A stretch of DNA of 64,000 nucleotides from Candidatus Nanogingivalis gingivitcus (GTDB lineage Bacteria; Patescibacteriota; Saccharimonadia; Saccharimonadales; Saccharimonadaceae). Location: contig NZ_PRLK01000003.1 of assembly GCF_004151455.1 (NCBI RefSeq), positions 1 to 64,000 on the forward strand, read 5' to 3'. The notes under the pieces were generated by a model. It did not search any database, was not told the DNA's origin, and worked only from the letters and a program-made list of their open reading frames with translations. Below, piece by piece: positions 9,144 to 18,294 of the stretch. Position 1 is the stretch's first letter. Every line of letters begins with the position of its first letter. A program made the position numbers and the translations under genes.

Positions 9144-9175
9144 AAAATAATTACCTTATATAAGGTAATTATTTT
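9144..9175. terminator. Bidirectional terminator between convergent genes
   Basis: A near-perfect 32-base palindrome with 15-bp arms built around ATTACCTTA and TAAGGTAAT. A- and T-rich ends supply a T run in either direction, serving the phosphorylase gene and the convergent LTA-synthase-like gene. Confidence 0.75.
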
Positions 9176-9178
9176 ATA

Positions 9179-11056
9179 CTACTGAAAGAATTTTCCTTTG
9201 CTAAATTTTTCACCACTTAGGATGTCGTATTCTATCATTTCATAATCCTTTAATAATTGATTTTTTTCAGCCTCATCCATAGTAACGAAATCTTTATTAA
9301 GTGCTGGAAAAGATTGCCTTAAATCATTCAACATATATTGAAAAGGTGACAACTTAAGATTTGCTTGAGACAGAGCAGTGACTTGAGTGTAATTAAGAGA
9401 TTGTGTGCCTAATTTAATTTTTTCGTTCTCAAAGTTAGAATAAACAAGCAAGGGAGTTCGGCGAATATCGTGTTCATTTTGATAATTACTAAATACATCA
9501 CCATAGATTCCTGGCCAGTGGTCCCCCCAGAAAACAACAATAGTTTTTTCGTTTAGCTTATTTAAGGAGGCTATAAAATTTTTCATAGCATTATCAGAAT
9601 AGTTTATGCCTCTTAAGTAGCCTTCTATCTTATGTGCTTCTTCAGTATTATTATTTTTAGCTGTTACGCTAAATGGATTATTTTCATATATATCTTCATA
9701 AGGCATATGGTTTTGCATAGTAACAAGATGTATGAACGCTGGTTTTTCAGACTCTTTTAACTCATCAATAGTTTGTTTTAATGCAGACTCGTCAGATATG
9801 TAAGGTGACTTTTCTAGCGTATCTTTATATTTAAAATCATCTTCACCTTTAAATTTTTTAAAACCTAGTGTTGGGTATACGGAATTGCGTTTATACATTG
9901 TTGTTTTATAGGGGTGTAAGGCAATAGTTGAATAGCCGTATTGAGATAGATAACGTGGCAGGCTAGGAATAGTGTTATTGCCTGAAACTAGGGATGAATA
10001 AGGAATAGTATTGAGGAAGAAATTGCTAAAACCTGTTAGGGCTTCAAATTCTACATTAGCTGTTCCACCACCATATTCACTAGAGGCTGCCCAGCCAGAA
10101 GTATGCTTTTTTAGTAATTTATGGGTATAGGGTATAGGGTCTTTTTTGCCGTAATCATATATGTGTTTACCTAAAGATGGGTCAATAAAGCTTTCGCTCA
10201 TAACATATACAATGTTTACTTTTTCTTCTTTTGGGTCTTTTTTGGTGTCGTTTTGTTCTTTAGCTATATTTATATATTTTTGAGTAATTTTATCAACCTC
10301 TTTTTTACTATAATTTGCTGGTTTAGGCTGTTTTTTCTCTCGTAAATTAGTAATTGTACCAACTATAAAACCATTAGTCTCATAATTGTAAGCTTGGCTG
10401 GTAAAATCTACATTCGTATTGAGTTTTTCTACAAAAAAGAAAGTACCTTTACCGTTTAAATCATTTCTTAAGAAACTAGTTTGTGTCATTAGAATATTAA
10501 TACCAATAAAAATAGCAAAAATACGTACGCCTAGCATTACAAAATGGTTAGTTTTAATTTTGTACTTTCTTTTAAGAAATCTGTTAATAATTACAGAAAA
10601 TAATAATATTATGAATACTGAAGCTAAAAGCATTATAATATCGCTTATATTTACGAAGTGTGATAGTGAGCCAGCTTCACTAGTCATAGCTAGATCTTCA
10701 GGTAAGAAAGGTGTATGGCGTGATGCCATTTTTTGGGTGTTTATAAACATTATAATAGTGATTAATGAATAAAAAACACCAATTGCAATAGGCCAATTAC
10801 CTATAATGCTAATAGTAATTATTAGTAGAACTAACAAGATAGTTTTACTTAGTTCTACTAGCTCATGTTTCTCTGCTAAAAAAGTTGAGACCAACTGACT
10901 GTCTTTAAATTGAAGAGATAATACATAAGATAGAGAAAGATTGCCTGCTAATATAATTATTATGCCACTAAGTATAATGAAAAATATTTTCGACCTTAAT
11001 ATTGAACGAAGTATATAAAAAACATAAGGGAACAAAGAGGAGATTTTCCTTAACAT
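9179..11056 (-). CDS. LTA synthase-like phosphoglycerol transferase (sulfatase fold)
   Basis: Five hydrophobic segments in the first 230 residues anchor an extracellular alkaline-phosphatase/sulfatase-type domain. Metal and catalytic landmarks are present: VMSESFID near residue 283, the catalytic Thr in GGGTANVEFE near 333, and WGDHWPG near 511. LtaS enzymes transfer glycerol-phosphate from phosphatidylglycerol to build lipoteichoic acid; related enzymes modify other envelope glycans, so the exact product is uncertain. Length 625 fits. The start is chosen because TGTTATACT lies six bases before the ATG, predicting a leaderless mRNA. It diverges from greA and fits a Gram-positive-type wall together with the sortase and PBP genes in this window. 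Confidence 0.88.
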   Translation of the reverse strand: MLRKISSLFPYVFYILRSILRSKIFFIILSGIIIILAGNLSLSYVLSLQFKDSQLVSTFLAEKHELVELSKTILLVLLIITISIIGNWPIAIGVFYSLITIIMFINTQKMASRHTPFLPEDLAMTSEAGSLSHFVNISDIIMLLASVFIILLFSVIINRFLKRKYKIKTNHFVMLGVRIFAIFIGINILMTQTSFLRNDLNGKGTFFFVEKLNTNVDFTSQAYNYETNGFIVGTITNLREKKQPKPANYSKKEVDKITQKYINIAKEQNDTKKDPKEEKVNIVYVMSESFIDPSLGKHIYDYGKKDPIPYTHKLLKKHTSGWAASSEYGGGTANVEFEALTGFSNFFLNTIPYSSLVSGNNTIPSLPRYLSQYGYSTIALHPYKTTMYKRNSVYPTLGFKKFKGEDDFKYKDTLEKSPYISDESALKQTIDELKESEKPAFIHLVTMQNHMPYEDIYENNPFSVTAKNNNTEEAHKIEGYLRGINYSDNAMKNFIASLNKLNEKTIVVFWGDHWPGIYGDVFSNYQNEHDIRRTPLLVYSNFENEKIKLGTQSLNYTQVTALSQANLKLSPFQYMLNDLRQSFPALNKDFVTMDEAEKNQLLKDYEMIEYDILSGEKFSKGKFFQ

Positions 11057-11062
11057 ACTCTT

Positions 11063-11071
11063 AGTATAACA
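11063..11071 (-). promoter_or_regulatory. ltaS-like gene extended -10 promoter
   Basis: On the minus strand TGTTATACT ends six bases before ATG 11056, which puts the expected transcription start on the A of the start codon. Confidence 0.65.
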
Positions 11072-11147
11072 AAAAATGCATTTTTAAGTAAAAATTAAGG
11101 ATACTATGCAATAATATGCTTGTGGTAAAAACCACAAAAGGAGGAAG

Positions 11148-11606
11148 ATGAATAATAACTCTAAAATTTATTTAAGTAAACACGGAATTAAAGAATTAAA
11201 AAAGAAGATTAATAAACTATCACATGAACAGAAAATGCTAGAGCTAGAGCTAAGAAATAGTGACGTAAAAGAAGACAGCATGTTGCAAATTGAAGTTTTA
11301 GCAAGGCTAGATTCTGTTAGGTCTGAAATAGCTGAAAAACAATTAAAATTAAAGAATGCCAAGATACTACCTAAGAAAAAGAGTATTATAGTATCATTAG
11401 GCTCTATTGTTGAGCTAATAGATAATGCAACAGGAAAAATTTTTAAATATCAAGTAGTTGATAGTATAGAGGCTGACCCATTAATAGGCAAGATATCCTC
11501 AGATAGCCCCTTAGGAAAAAGTTTATTAGGTAAAAAGGCTAATGAAATGATTAATTGGAGTATTGGTGTAAAAAATATGCAAATGCAATTAATTACGGTT
11601 GCATAA
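11148..11606 (+). CDS. greA: Transcription elongation factor GreA/GreB family
   Basis: Gre factors enter the RNA polymerase secondary channel and stimulate cleavage of backtracked RNA. The N-terminal half (residues 1-75) is a long charged coiled coil, and the C-terminal half is FKBP-like with the family hallmark SPLGKSLLGKKANE near residue 125. The tip of the coiled coil, normally DxxE, may be DVKED. Length 152 is normal. AAAGGAGG seven bases before ATG is one of the strongest ribosome binding sites here. A small hairpin (TTGTGGT/ACCACAA, 11119-11136) lies directly in front of it and could affect translation. A terminator follows. Confidence 0.9.
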   Translation: MNNNSKIYLSKHGIKELKKKINKLSHEQKMLELELRNSDVKEDSMLQIEVLARLDSVRSEIAEKQLKLKNAKILPKKKSIIVSLGSIVELIDNATGKIFKYQVVDSIEADPLIGKISSDSPLGKSLLGKKANEMINWSIGVKNMQMQLITVA

Positions 11607-11624
11607 TCGAGGAAATAAATTAAT

Positions 11625-11654
11625 AAAACCCCTTCATTATTTGTAGGGGTTTTT
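11625..11654 (+). terminator. greA terminator
   Basis: AAAACCCCT and AGGGGTTTT form a 9-bp stem followed by T residues. Confidence 0.8.
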
Positions 11655-11705
11655 ATCTTCTAAAAAACTTATGTTATACTTTTAGATAAAAGAGGGGAAT
11701 TTTAT

Positions 11706-12797
11706 ATGGATATTGCAATTTTAGTTACACTTATAGTTTTAATAATTATTATTCTTTGGCGTGGTTTTGGTGGTAATAATAAGAATGACGATAAATCAGT
11801 AGAATTATTAAAAGCAGATTTAATAGAATTAAATAATAGTTTAAATAATATGAAAGATAGCTTTGGTAATAATTTAACGAATTTAAACGAAAAAGTTACT
11901 GAGAAGCTTGAAAAAAATAACTTTCAACTGCAAAGTTCTATGAATAGGCAGTTGAGTGAAAGTATTAAAATAGTTGAAGAAGTTAGCAAGAGATTAACGA
12001 AACTAGATGAAACAAATAATAGGGTTGTTAATGTTGCCGATGAACTTAAGACTTTACAGAATGCACTGCGTAACCCTAAGCAGAGGGGTGTGTTAGGAGA
12101 ATTTTATTTATCTCAAGTATTGTCCAATGTGTTACCTCCTAATGCTTTTACTCTTCAGTATAAATTTAATAATAGTGAAATTGTTGATGCCGTAATATTT
12201 TTAGATAAACAAAAGATCTTGCCAGTTGACTCTAAATTTAGTTTAGAGAACTATAATCGCATGATTGAATCCGAAGGCGAAGAAAAGAAACAGCTTGCTA
12301 AAAAAGTAAGGGACGATCTAAAGATAAGGATTGATGAAACGGCAAAATACATTCGACCTAATGAAAATACTATGGATTTTGCTTTTATGTTTATACCAAG
12401 TGAAAGTTTATATTATGATATGCTAATTGGTAAAGTTGGTAGTAATGGTGGCGACGAGCGAGATTTAATTGAATATGCTTTTAGAGATAAGAGAGTTATA
12501 GTTGTGAGTCCTACTAGTTTTATGGCGTATTTGCAAACAGTTTTACAAGGGCTTAAATCTTTACAAATTGAAGAGCAAAGTAAAGAGATACAAAAAAGAG
12601 TAGGCCTGTTATCTGCTCACATTATAAAATATGAAGATTTAATGAATAAGCTAGGGAAATCATTAGGTACTACAGTTAACCACTATAATAATGCACATAA
12701 AGAGTTAGGTAAAATAGACAAAGATATTGTGAAAATATCCGGAGAAGAAAATTCTGCTGAAGTTTTGCCGCAAAATATTGAAAAACCAACAGAATAA
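11706..12797 (+). CDS. rmuC: DNA recombination protein RmuC
   Basis: RmuC proteins limit DNA rearrangements and carry a restriction-endonuclease-like domain. Residues 4-22 are a membrane anchor, residues about 30-120 a coiled coil, and residues about 125-300 the conserved RmuC domain, including NPKQRGVLGEFYL, VDAVIFLD and LPVDSKFSLENY, where the acidic and Lys residues fit a PD-(D/E)XK-type site. Length 363 is typical for short family members. The promoter TGTTATACT lies upstream, and AGAGGGG some ten bases before ATG is a plausible ribosome binding site. It appears to be a single-gene unit. Confidence 0.88.
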   Translation: MDIAILVTLIVLIIIILWRGFGGNNKNDDKSVELLKADLIELNNSLNNMKDSFGNNLTNLNEKVTEKLEKNNFQLQSSMNRQLSESIKIVEEVSKRLTKLDETNNRVVNVADELKTLQNALRNPKQRGVLGEFYLSQVLSNVLPPNAFTLQYKFNNSEIVDAVIFLDKQKILPVDSKFSLENYNRMIESEGEEKKQLAKKVRDDLKIRIDETAKYIRPNENTMDFAFMFIPSESLYYDMLIGKVGSNGGDERDLIEYAFRDKRVIVVSPTSFMAYLQTVLQGLKSLQIEEQSKEIQKRVGLLSAHIIKYEDLMNKLGKSLGTTVNHYNNAHKELGKIDKDIVKISGEENSAEVLPQNIEKPTE

Positions 12798-12868
12798 GAA
12801 CTGTTCAAATAGATTAGACAAATCAAAGTAATTATGTTAAAATTTTTTAGTATAAAATAAGGAGGAAG

Positions 12869-13681
12869 ATGGCTACAAAAAAGAAAGTAGTTAAAGATAA
12901 TAAGAAAACTTCTAAAGAGAATACAGTAATTAAAAAAGTAGAGGATAAAGGAAGTACTATAGTTAAAAATATCGTAAAGAGTCTTTCCGACCCAGCAGTT
13001 TTAGTGACAGTATTGGCTGAGTTTATAGGAACTTTTGTGTTAGCTACGGTTGTTTGTATTTCTAATGGTCAACCACTAATGCTAATGTTTGCGTTAATGG
13101 CAGTTGTTTTAATGATAGGTACGGTTTCTGGTGCTTATGTAAACCCTTTATTGACAGTTGGTGCTTGGGCTACGAAGAGAATTAGTACTGCAAAAGCTTT
13201 ACTATATGTAATAGCACAAGTTCTTGGTGCTATGTTATCGTTCGTACTAGTTAAGAGTTATATTGATAGCTTAGGAGTAGGCGATGCTTCACAACTTGGA
13301 CAAGCTCCACAAATGTTTTCTGCTACTAAAATAACAGAAGGCAAAGAAATGCTAGTGCTATTTGCTGAGCTTCTAGGAGCTTTCATCTTTAGCTTTGCTG
13401 TTGCACGTGTAACAGATAAAAATGATGAAAAAACTGATATAGCTAAAGCATTTGGCGTTGGTGGTGCTGGCTTGGTTGCCGTGTTTATTGCTAATACTTT
13501 TGCTTCAATTATGGGTGGCATAGCTATTGTTAACCCTGCTATAGCAGTTACTTTGCAGGCTTTCACTATTAAAAATCAAAGTGCTTCATGGTCATTTGCA
13601 ATATACCTAGGTGCCGCATTAATTGGTGGTATTTTAGGATTTGTATTAAATTCATTAATGAATAAAGCTAGCAAAAAATAA
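12869..13681 (+). CDS. Aquaporin/glycerol-facilitator family (MIP) channel
   Basis: After a lysine-rich cytoplasmic N-terminus of about 45 residues there are six hydrophobic segments and two half-helix motifs typical of MIP channels. The first reads SGAYVNPLLT (NPL in place of NPA), the second IAIVNPAIAV (normal NPA). MIP proteins pass water, glycerol or other small neutral solutes. The altered first motif widens the range of possible substrates, so no substrate is named. Length 270 is usual. A TATGTTAAAAT promoter and an AAGGAGG binding site precede the ATG. No glycerol kinase or other solute gene is adjacent. A stem-loop follows. Confidence 0.82.
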   Translation: MATKKKVVKDNKKTSKENTVIKKVEDKGSTIVKNIVKSLSDPAVLVTVLAEFIGTFVLATVVCISNGQPLMLMFALMAVVLMIGTVSGAYVNPLLTVGAWATKRISTAKALLYVIAQVLGAMLSFVLVKSYIDSLGVGDASQLGQAPQMFSATKITEGKEMLVLFAELLGAFIFSFAVARVTDKNDEKTDIAKAFGVGGAGLVAVFIANTFASIMGGIAIVNPAIAVTLQAFTIKNQSASWSFAIYLGAALIGGILGFVLNSLMNKASKK

Positions 13682-13700
13682 ATATAATATTCTAAGTAAT

Positions 13701-13730
13701 GAATAGGCTACCTAAAGGGTAGTCTATTTT
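13701..13730 (+). terminator. Stem-loop after the MIP channel gene
   Basis: AATAGGCTACC pairs with GGTAGTCTATT (one mismatch), followed by TTTTAAATT. Confidence 0.65.
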
Positions 13731-13780
13731 AAATTAGTAGTGTTATAATATAAAGATAAACTAAATAAAGGAATAAAATA

Positions 13781-14035
13781 ATGGCTTTATATGTTAGACA
13801 AGACGAAGAAAGAAGTGAACTTCAACAAAGAATAGCAGCAGATTTGAGGGAAAAACAAAAGAAAAATTCTTTAGATGAAGGCAGTGGCAAAGGGGAAAGA
13901 AGTGAATTTAACGGAGAAGATGCTGTTTTTCTAGAGGGAACCAAGCCAACTACAGGGCTTGCATTTGTTTGGCTGTTAGTTTTTATTGCTATTATGATAG
14001 CTATAGGTTTATTCTTAGCCTTTGCTAAAGGGTAA
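13781..14035 (+). CDS. Small single-pass membrane protein
   Basis: An 84-residue protein with a hydrophilic, Glu/Lys/Arg-rich N-terminal 55 residues and one membrane helix at about 60-82 (LAFVWLLVFIAIMIAIGLFL). It has TGTTATAAT upstream and AAAGGA before the ATG, so it is very likely expressed. No domain is recognised. It lies directly before pheS, which has its own promoter. Confidence 0.7.
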   Translation: MALYVRQDEERSELQQRIAADLREKQKKNSLDEGSGKGERSEFNGEDAVFLEGTKPTTGLAFVWLLVFIAIMIAIGLFLAFAKG

Positions 14036-14051
14036 AATAAAAAAATCATCG

Positions 14052-14060
14052 TGTTATAAT
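14052..14060 (+). promoter_or_regulatory. pheS extended -10 promoter
   Basis: TGTTATAAT ends 11 bases before the pheS ATG, implying a leader of about four to five bases. No Phe-rich leader peptide or T-box is present. Confidence 0.6.
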
Positions 14061-14071
14061 AGGTAGTAGTT

Positions 14072-15088
14072 ATGGAAAAGATTGAGCAAGTAAGAAAACA
14101 GCTATTAGAAAAAATTGAATCATTGCAAAATCCTAGTGATATATTAAAGTCTTCTGAAATTAAAGATTTATATAAAATGATCCCCACGCTAGCTGGTGAG
14201 CATAGGAAAACTTTTGGTGAAAAAGTTAATCAACTAAAGAATGAAATTCAGAGTATAGTAGAGCAGAAAAAACAGGAGATTGAAGAGCAAGAAGTTCAAA
14301 GCCTTGATATTACTGCACCTTTTGGCGAAAGCACAGCAAAAGGTAGCTATAAACCTAAGTTGATAGGTTGCGAAAATGGATCTTTGCATCCACTTCAAAA
14401 GGAGCTGCAAAAAGTAGTAGATATTTATGTTCGAATGGGATTTGAAGCAGTAGAATCTAGACAAATTGATGATGACTGGAATATGTTTGGTGCACTAAAC
14501 TTCCCTGAGAATCATCCAGCTAGGGACGGTTATGATACATTTAGAACAGAAGAAGGTTTTATTCCACCAGCTCATACTTCAACAATGCAAAACAGGGTAT
14601 TAAAACACGGAAAAGAACAACTAGAAAAAGAAGGACAGATTGCTCATATTTCATATGGTAGAGTATTCCGTAATGAGGATTTGGATGCTACACATGAACA
14701 TACCTTTTACCAGTGTGAGGGAGTTTTTGTTAGTAAAAATGCCAATTTAAGCCAGATGCTAGGAACTCTCCATGCCTTTTTTGAAGAATATTATGGTCAA
14801 AAGCTAACTATTAAAACTCAACCAGGATATTTTCCATTTACTGAACCAAGTTTAGAATTTTTAATTGAAAAGCCTGCAAGCCTTGGTGGTAAAAAAGGTG
14901 AATGGCTTGAGATGCTTGGATGTGGAATGATACATCCTAATGTTTTGGAAGCTGCAGGTATTGATAGCAGTAAATATCGTGGCTTTGCGTGGGGTGGAGG
15001 AATTGAAAGACTAGTTATGTTGAAATATGGAATTTCTGATATACGTTATTTCGAAAGTGCAAAGTTAGAATTTTTAAAGGAGTTTTAA
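14072..15088 (+). CDS. pheS: Phenylalanyl-tRNA synthetase alpha subunit
   Basis: PheS is the catalytic subunit of the heterotetrameric enzyme that charges tRNA-Phe. A coiled-coil N-terminal region (residues 1-85, tRNA binding) is followed by the class II catalytic core: HPARDGYDTF, VFRNEDLDATHEHTFYQ (motif 2), EMLGCGMIHPNVL and GGGIERLVMLKYG (motif 3). Length 338 is standard. One base separates it from pheT, a conserved operon pair. tRNA-Phe(GAA) itself is at 33691 in this window. Confidence 0.97.
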   Translation: MEKIEQVRKQLLEKIESLQNPSDILKSSEIKDLYKMIPTLAGEHRKTFGEKVNQLKNEIQSIVEQKKQEIEEQEVQSLDITAPFGESTAKGSYKPKLIGCENGSLHPLQKELQKVVDIYVRMGFEAVESRQIDDDWNMFGALNFPENHPARDGYDTFRTEEGFIPPAHTSTMQNRVLKHGKEQLEKEGQIAHISYGRVFRNEDLDATHEHTFYQCEGVFVSKNANLSQMLGTLHAFFEEYYGQKLTIKTQPGYFPFTEPSLEFLIEKPASLGGKKGEWLEMLGCGMIHPNVLEAAGIDSSKYRGFAWGGGIERLVMLKYGISDIRYFESAKLEFLKEF

Positions 15089-15089
15089 A

Positions 15090-17585
15090 ATGATAATATC
15101 TGTAAATTGGTTGAAGAAATTTGTGGCAGATTTGCCTCCTGTAGAAGAGCTAGTAAAAATTATTGGAGCTCGCTTAGTTGAAATTGAAGATGTAATAAAT
15201 TTAAACGAAAAATATAAGGACGTATTGGTAGTTAAAGTTATCAGTGCTCAAAAAGTTGAAGGCAGTGATCATTTAAATCTTTGTAAAATTGATGATGGTG
15301 GGAAAAGGCAAGGTGTCGAAAGAGATTATGATGGCTTAATTCAAGTTGTTTGTGGAGCACCAAATATGAGAACAGGCCTATTTGTAGCGTGGTTACCACC
15401 AGCTTCTATAGTACCTGAAACTTTTAAGAAAGAAGACTTTGTATTAGGTTCGCGTAAGCTTATGGGAAATATGAGTAATGGTATGATTGCTAGCATTAAA
15501 GAGCTGGACCTTGGTGAAGAACACGATGGTATTCTAGAAATTACTAATGATATTGCTAACAAAGAATTATGTGCAGGTGATAGCTTCTCTGAAATTTTTG
15601 AACTAGATGATTATTTAATAGAAGTTGAAAATAAAAGTTTAACGCATCGTCCTGATTGTTTTGGTAATATCGGGTTTGCTAGGGAAGTTGCTGGTATTTT
15701 AGGTAAGAAATTTAAAGAGCCTTTATGTCTAAATACTGCTAGTGTAGTAGAAGGTGCTAATAATGAGATTTCTATTGATATTAAAGATGAGAAATTATGC
15801 TCTAGCTATGCTGTAGCTACTTTTGACGCTGTAAACCTAAAAAAACAAGAATCATTATCTATAGAAAAGAGTTTTTTGCATCGTAGTGGAGTTAAAGCTA
15901 TTGATCCAATTACTGATTTAGCTAATTTTATTATGCTAGAGGTTGGTCAGCCATTGCATACTTTTGACCTTGATAAGCTTGAAAAATTACACGGAAGTAA
16001 AGATATTAAAATAACAATAAGGAATGCTTTTCAAAACGAAAAAATAGTAGTTTTAGGAAATAAAGAAATCTCTCTTGCTGAAAATGATATTGTGATTGCT
16101 GTAGGAGGTGAAGGGCAACACGCTGTTGCTATCGCTGGAGCTATTGGAGGAGAGGCTACAAAAATAGATAATAGTACTAAAAGAGTACTAGTAGAAAGTG
16201 CAACATTCAACCTATATAATTTACGTAGCACTCAAATGAGACATGGTATTTTCTCGGAAGCGATAACGCGTTTTACTAAAGGTATACCTAGAATGCTGAA
16301 TGTGGTTGCACTTAAAAAATTTGCAGAAAAAAGCCAGCAGATTGGATTGTCTCAATCAAGCAATATTTTAATTAATTCTCTTAAAAATAAAGCACAAGAA
16401 TTATCAGTAAATGTAGAAAAAATAAATAATATTCTAGGTACGAATTTTAGTATTGATGATATTTCTGAGACATTACTAAATGTTGGTTTTAAAATCCAAA
16501 AGCAAGAGGAGAACGCTATAAGTATAGTTATTCCATTTTGGCGTACAGATATACATATTATGGAAGATGTAGCTGAAGAAGTTGGACGACTTAAAGGCTA
16601 TGACAATATCAGTTTGACCTTACCTAAGAGAACTTTTAAACCTGTAGAATTATCAAATATAGACAAAATTCGAATGGAAATTAGAGAAATTTTAAGTTCA
16701 GCAGGGGCTAATGAGGTTCTAACATATAGTTTTATCCATAAAAAATTATTAGAAAATGTTTATCAAGACGAGAGTAATTCTTATAAAATTATAAACTCAA
16801 TATCTCCAGATTTGCAATATTATCGTCAAACTATTTTACCAAGCTTACTTGATAAGATTAATAGTAATGTACGTAGTGGCTATAATGAATTTGCGATATT
16901 TGAGATAAATAAAGTTACTAGAAAAGATATGGGTATTCGTGATGATGTGCCGGTAGAAGAGTATAGACTGGCTTTAGCTTATACTAATAATGATTCTGAA
17001 GAGGCTTTTTATAATGCAAAGCAATATTTAGAATTTTTATTACGTAAATTAGGAATTAAATTAGTAGTTAAACCATTCAATATTTCAGCAGCACCATTAG
17101 CAGGCAAATTTGAACCTAAAAGATCGGCATTGGTGGGATATTATGAACATGATAGTAGTTTTGTAATGATAGGTGCAATTGGTGAATTTAAAAAGAGTGT
17201 TCAAAGGAGCTTTAAACTTCCAAAAGCTACAGCTGGTTTTGAAATAGTTATAGATAAAATTATTGATCAGTGGTTAGAAAGAAAAATGAATATTGAATTA
17301 CCTTCAAAATTCCAAAGTATAGAGAGAGATATAAGTATAAGGGTTAATAACAAGGTTAGTTATGATGATTTGCTTAAATCTTTAGAAAATAAGATTAATA
17401 AAATTGATAATGAATGTGCAATAAAAATTAAACCTGTAGATATTTATCGATATGATCAAGATAATAAGAATATTACCTTTAGATTTAAAATTTCGCCATA
17501 TGATAGAACATTTAATGGTGAAGATATAAATAAGATAATTACAGCTTTGCAGGATTCTATCATCGAATTAGGAACAGTAATATAA
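15090..17585 (+). CDS. pheT: Phenylalanyl-tRNA synthetase beta subunit
   Basis: PheT supports the catalytic alpha subunit, edits mischarged Tyr-tRNA-Phe and binds the anticodon. Domains in order: a tRNA-binding OB domain at about 40-150, the B3/B4 editing domain with SLTHRPDCFG near 185 and GHRSGVKAIDP-type element near 270, the B5 domain at about 420-500, a catalytic-like core, and a C-terminal FDX-ACB anticodon domain from about 735. Length 831 is usual. AAAGGAG lies before the ATG. An FKBP gene follows after 19 bases. Confidence 0.97.
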   Translation: MIISVNWLKKFVADLPPVEELVKIIGARLVEIEDVINLNEKYKDVLVVKVISAQKVEGSDHLNLCKIDDGGKRQGVERDYDGLIQVVCGAPNMRTGLFVAWLPPASIVPETFKKEDFVLGSRKLMGNMSNGMIASIKELDLGEEHDGILEITNDIANKELCAGDSFSEIFELDDYLIEVENKSLTHRPDCFGNIGFAREVAGILGKKFKEPLCLNTASVVEGANNEISIDIKDEKLCSSYAVATFDAVNLKKQESLSIEKSFLHRSGVKAIDPITDLANFIMLEVGQPLHTFDLDKLEKLHGSKDIKITIRNAFQNEKIVVLGNKEISLAENDIVIAVGGEGQHAVAIAGAIGGEATKIDNSTKRVLVESATFNLYNLRSTQMRHGIFSEAITRFTKGIPRMLNVVALKKFAEKSQQIGLSQSSNILINSLKNKAQELSVNVEKINNILGTNFSIDDISETLLNVGFKIQKQEENAISIVIPFWRTDIHIMEDVAEEVGRLKGYDNISLTLPKRTFKPVELSNIDKIRMEIREILSSAGANEVLTYSFIHKKLLENVYQDESNSYKIINSISPDLQYYRQTILPSLLDKINSNVRSGYNEFAIFEINKVTRKDMGIRDDVPVEEYRLALAYTNNDSEEAFYNAKQYLEFLLRKLGIKLVVKPFNISAAPLAGKFEPKRSALVGYYEHDSSFVMIGAIGEFKKSVQRSFKLPKATAGFEIVIDKIIDQWLERKMNIELPSKFQSIERDISIRVNNKVSYDDLLKSLENKINKIDNECAIKIKPVDIYRYDQDNKNITFRFKISPYDRTFNGEDINKIITALQDSIIELGTVI

Positions 17586-17604
17586 AAGTATAGAGGAGGA
17601 AAAT

Positions 17605-18294
17605 ATGGCACAAAAATTACAAACAGGGACTTCTAAAACTACTAGATATGCAATATGGGCAATCTTAATATTAACAGTGTTGAGTACTGTTGCCTTATAT
17701 GCTTCAATGTTCCTAAGTCAAGATAATAACTATAAAGAAGCAAAAGTTCAGCAGGATAATTATAAGAAATATCAAGAAGCTACTGAAGAATACAATAAAA
17801 AAGCAGATAAGCAAGCAAAAGAACTTTCAGCTAAATACTACAATAGCTTTAAGGAGTTCAGAAAAACTCCAAGTGCATTTAAAGCTTCGGATGTAAAAGA
17901 GTTAGAAAAGAAAGATCTAAAAGTAGGAGATGGTGAAGAGATAACTGATAAAACTACCGAATTCTACGCTTATTATATAGGATGGAAACCAGATGGTAGT
18001 GTTTTTGATGGCAGCTTTAATAAAGACGAGTTGAAACTTCCATTAGCTGTAAAGAAAAATAACCGAGGATGGGGCGTTATTGATGGTTGGAGCGAAGGCA
18101 TTCAAGGAATGAAAGTTGGTGGCGTAAGAGAGCTTACTATTCCTGCAGATAAGGCTTATGGATCTAATGGTAGCCCTAATCAGCAAGATTCAGCAAAATC
18201 AATAGCTCCTGATACTCCATTAAAGTTTATAATTATGCTTATACCTAAATTTGAGGAAATACCACAACCCAACTATAAGGACTACGGATTCTAA
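17605..18294 (+). CDS. Membrane-anchored FKBP-type peptidyl-prolyl isomerase
   Basis: A single membrane helix at about residues 15-37 is followed by a Lys/Glu/Tyr-rich helical spacer and an FKBP domain from about residue 105: GWKPDGSVFDGSF, VIDGWSEGIQGMKVGG and ELTIPADKAYGSNG are classic FKBP signatures. The enzyme would act on the outer face of the membrane and speed proline isomerisation during folding of secreted proteins. Length 229. An AGAGGAGG ribosome binding site is present. The final A of its stop codon is the first base of the next gene's ATG (TAATG), so translation of the two is probably coupled. Confidence 0.88.
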   Translation: MAQKLQTGTSKTTRYAIWAILILTVLSTVALYASMFLSQDNNYKEAKVQQDNYKKYQEATEEYNKKADKQAKELSAKYYNSFKEFRKTPSAFKASDVKELEKKDLKVGDGEEITDKTTEFYAYYIGWKPDGSVFDGSFNKDELKLPLAVKKNNRGWGVIDGWSEGIQGMKVGGVRELTIPADKAYGSNGSPNQQDSAKSIAPDTPLKFIIMLIPKFEEIPQPNYKDYGF

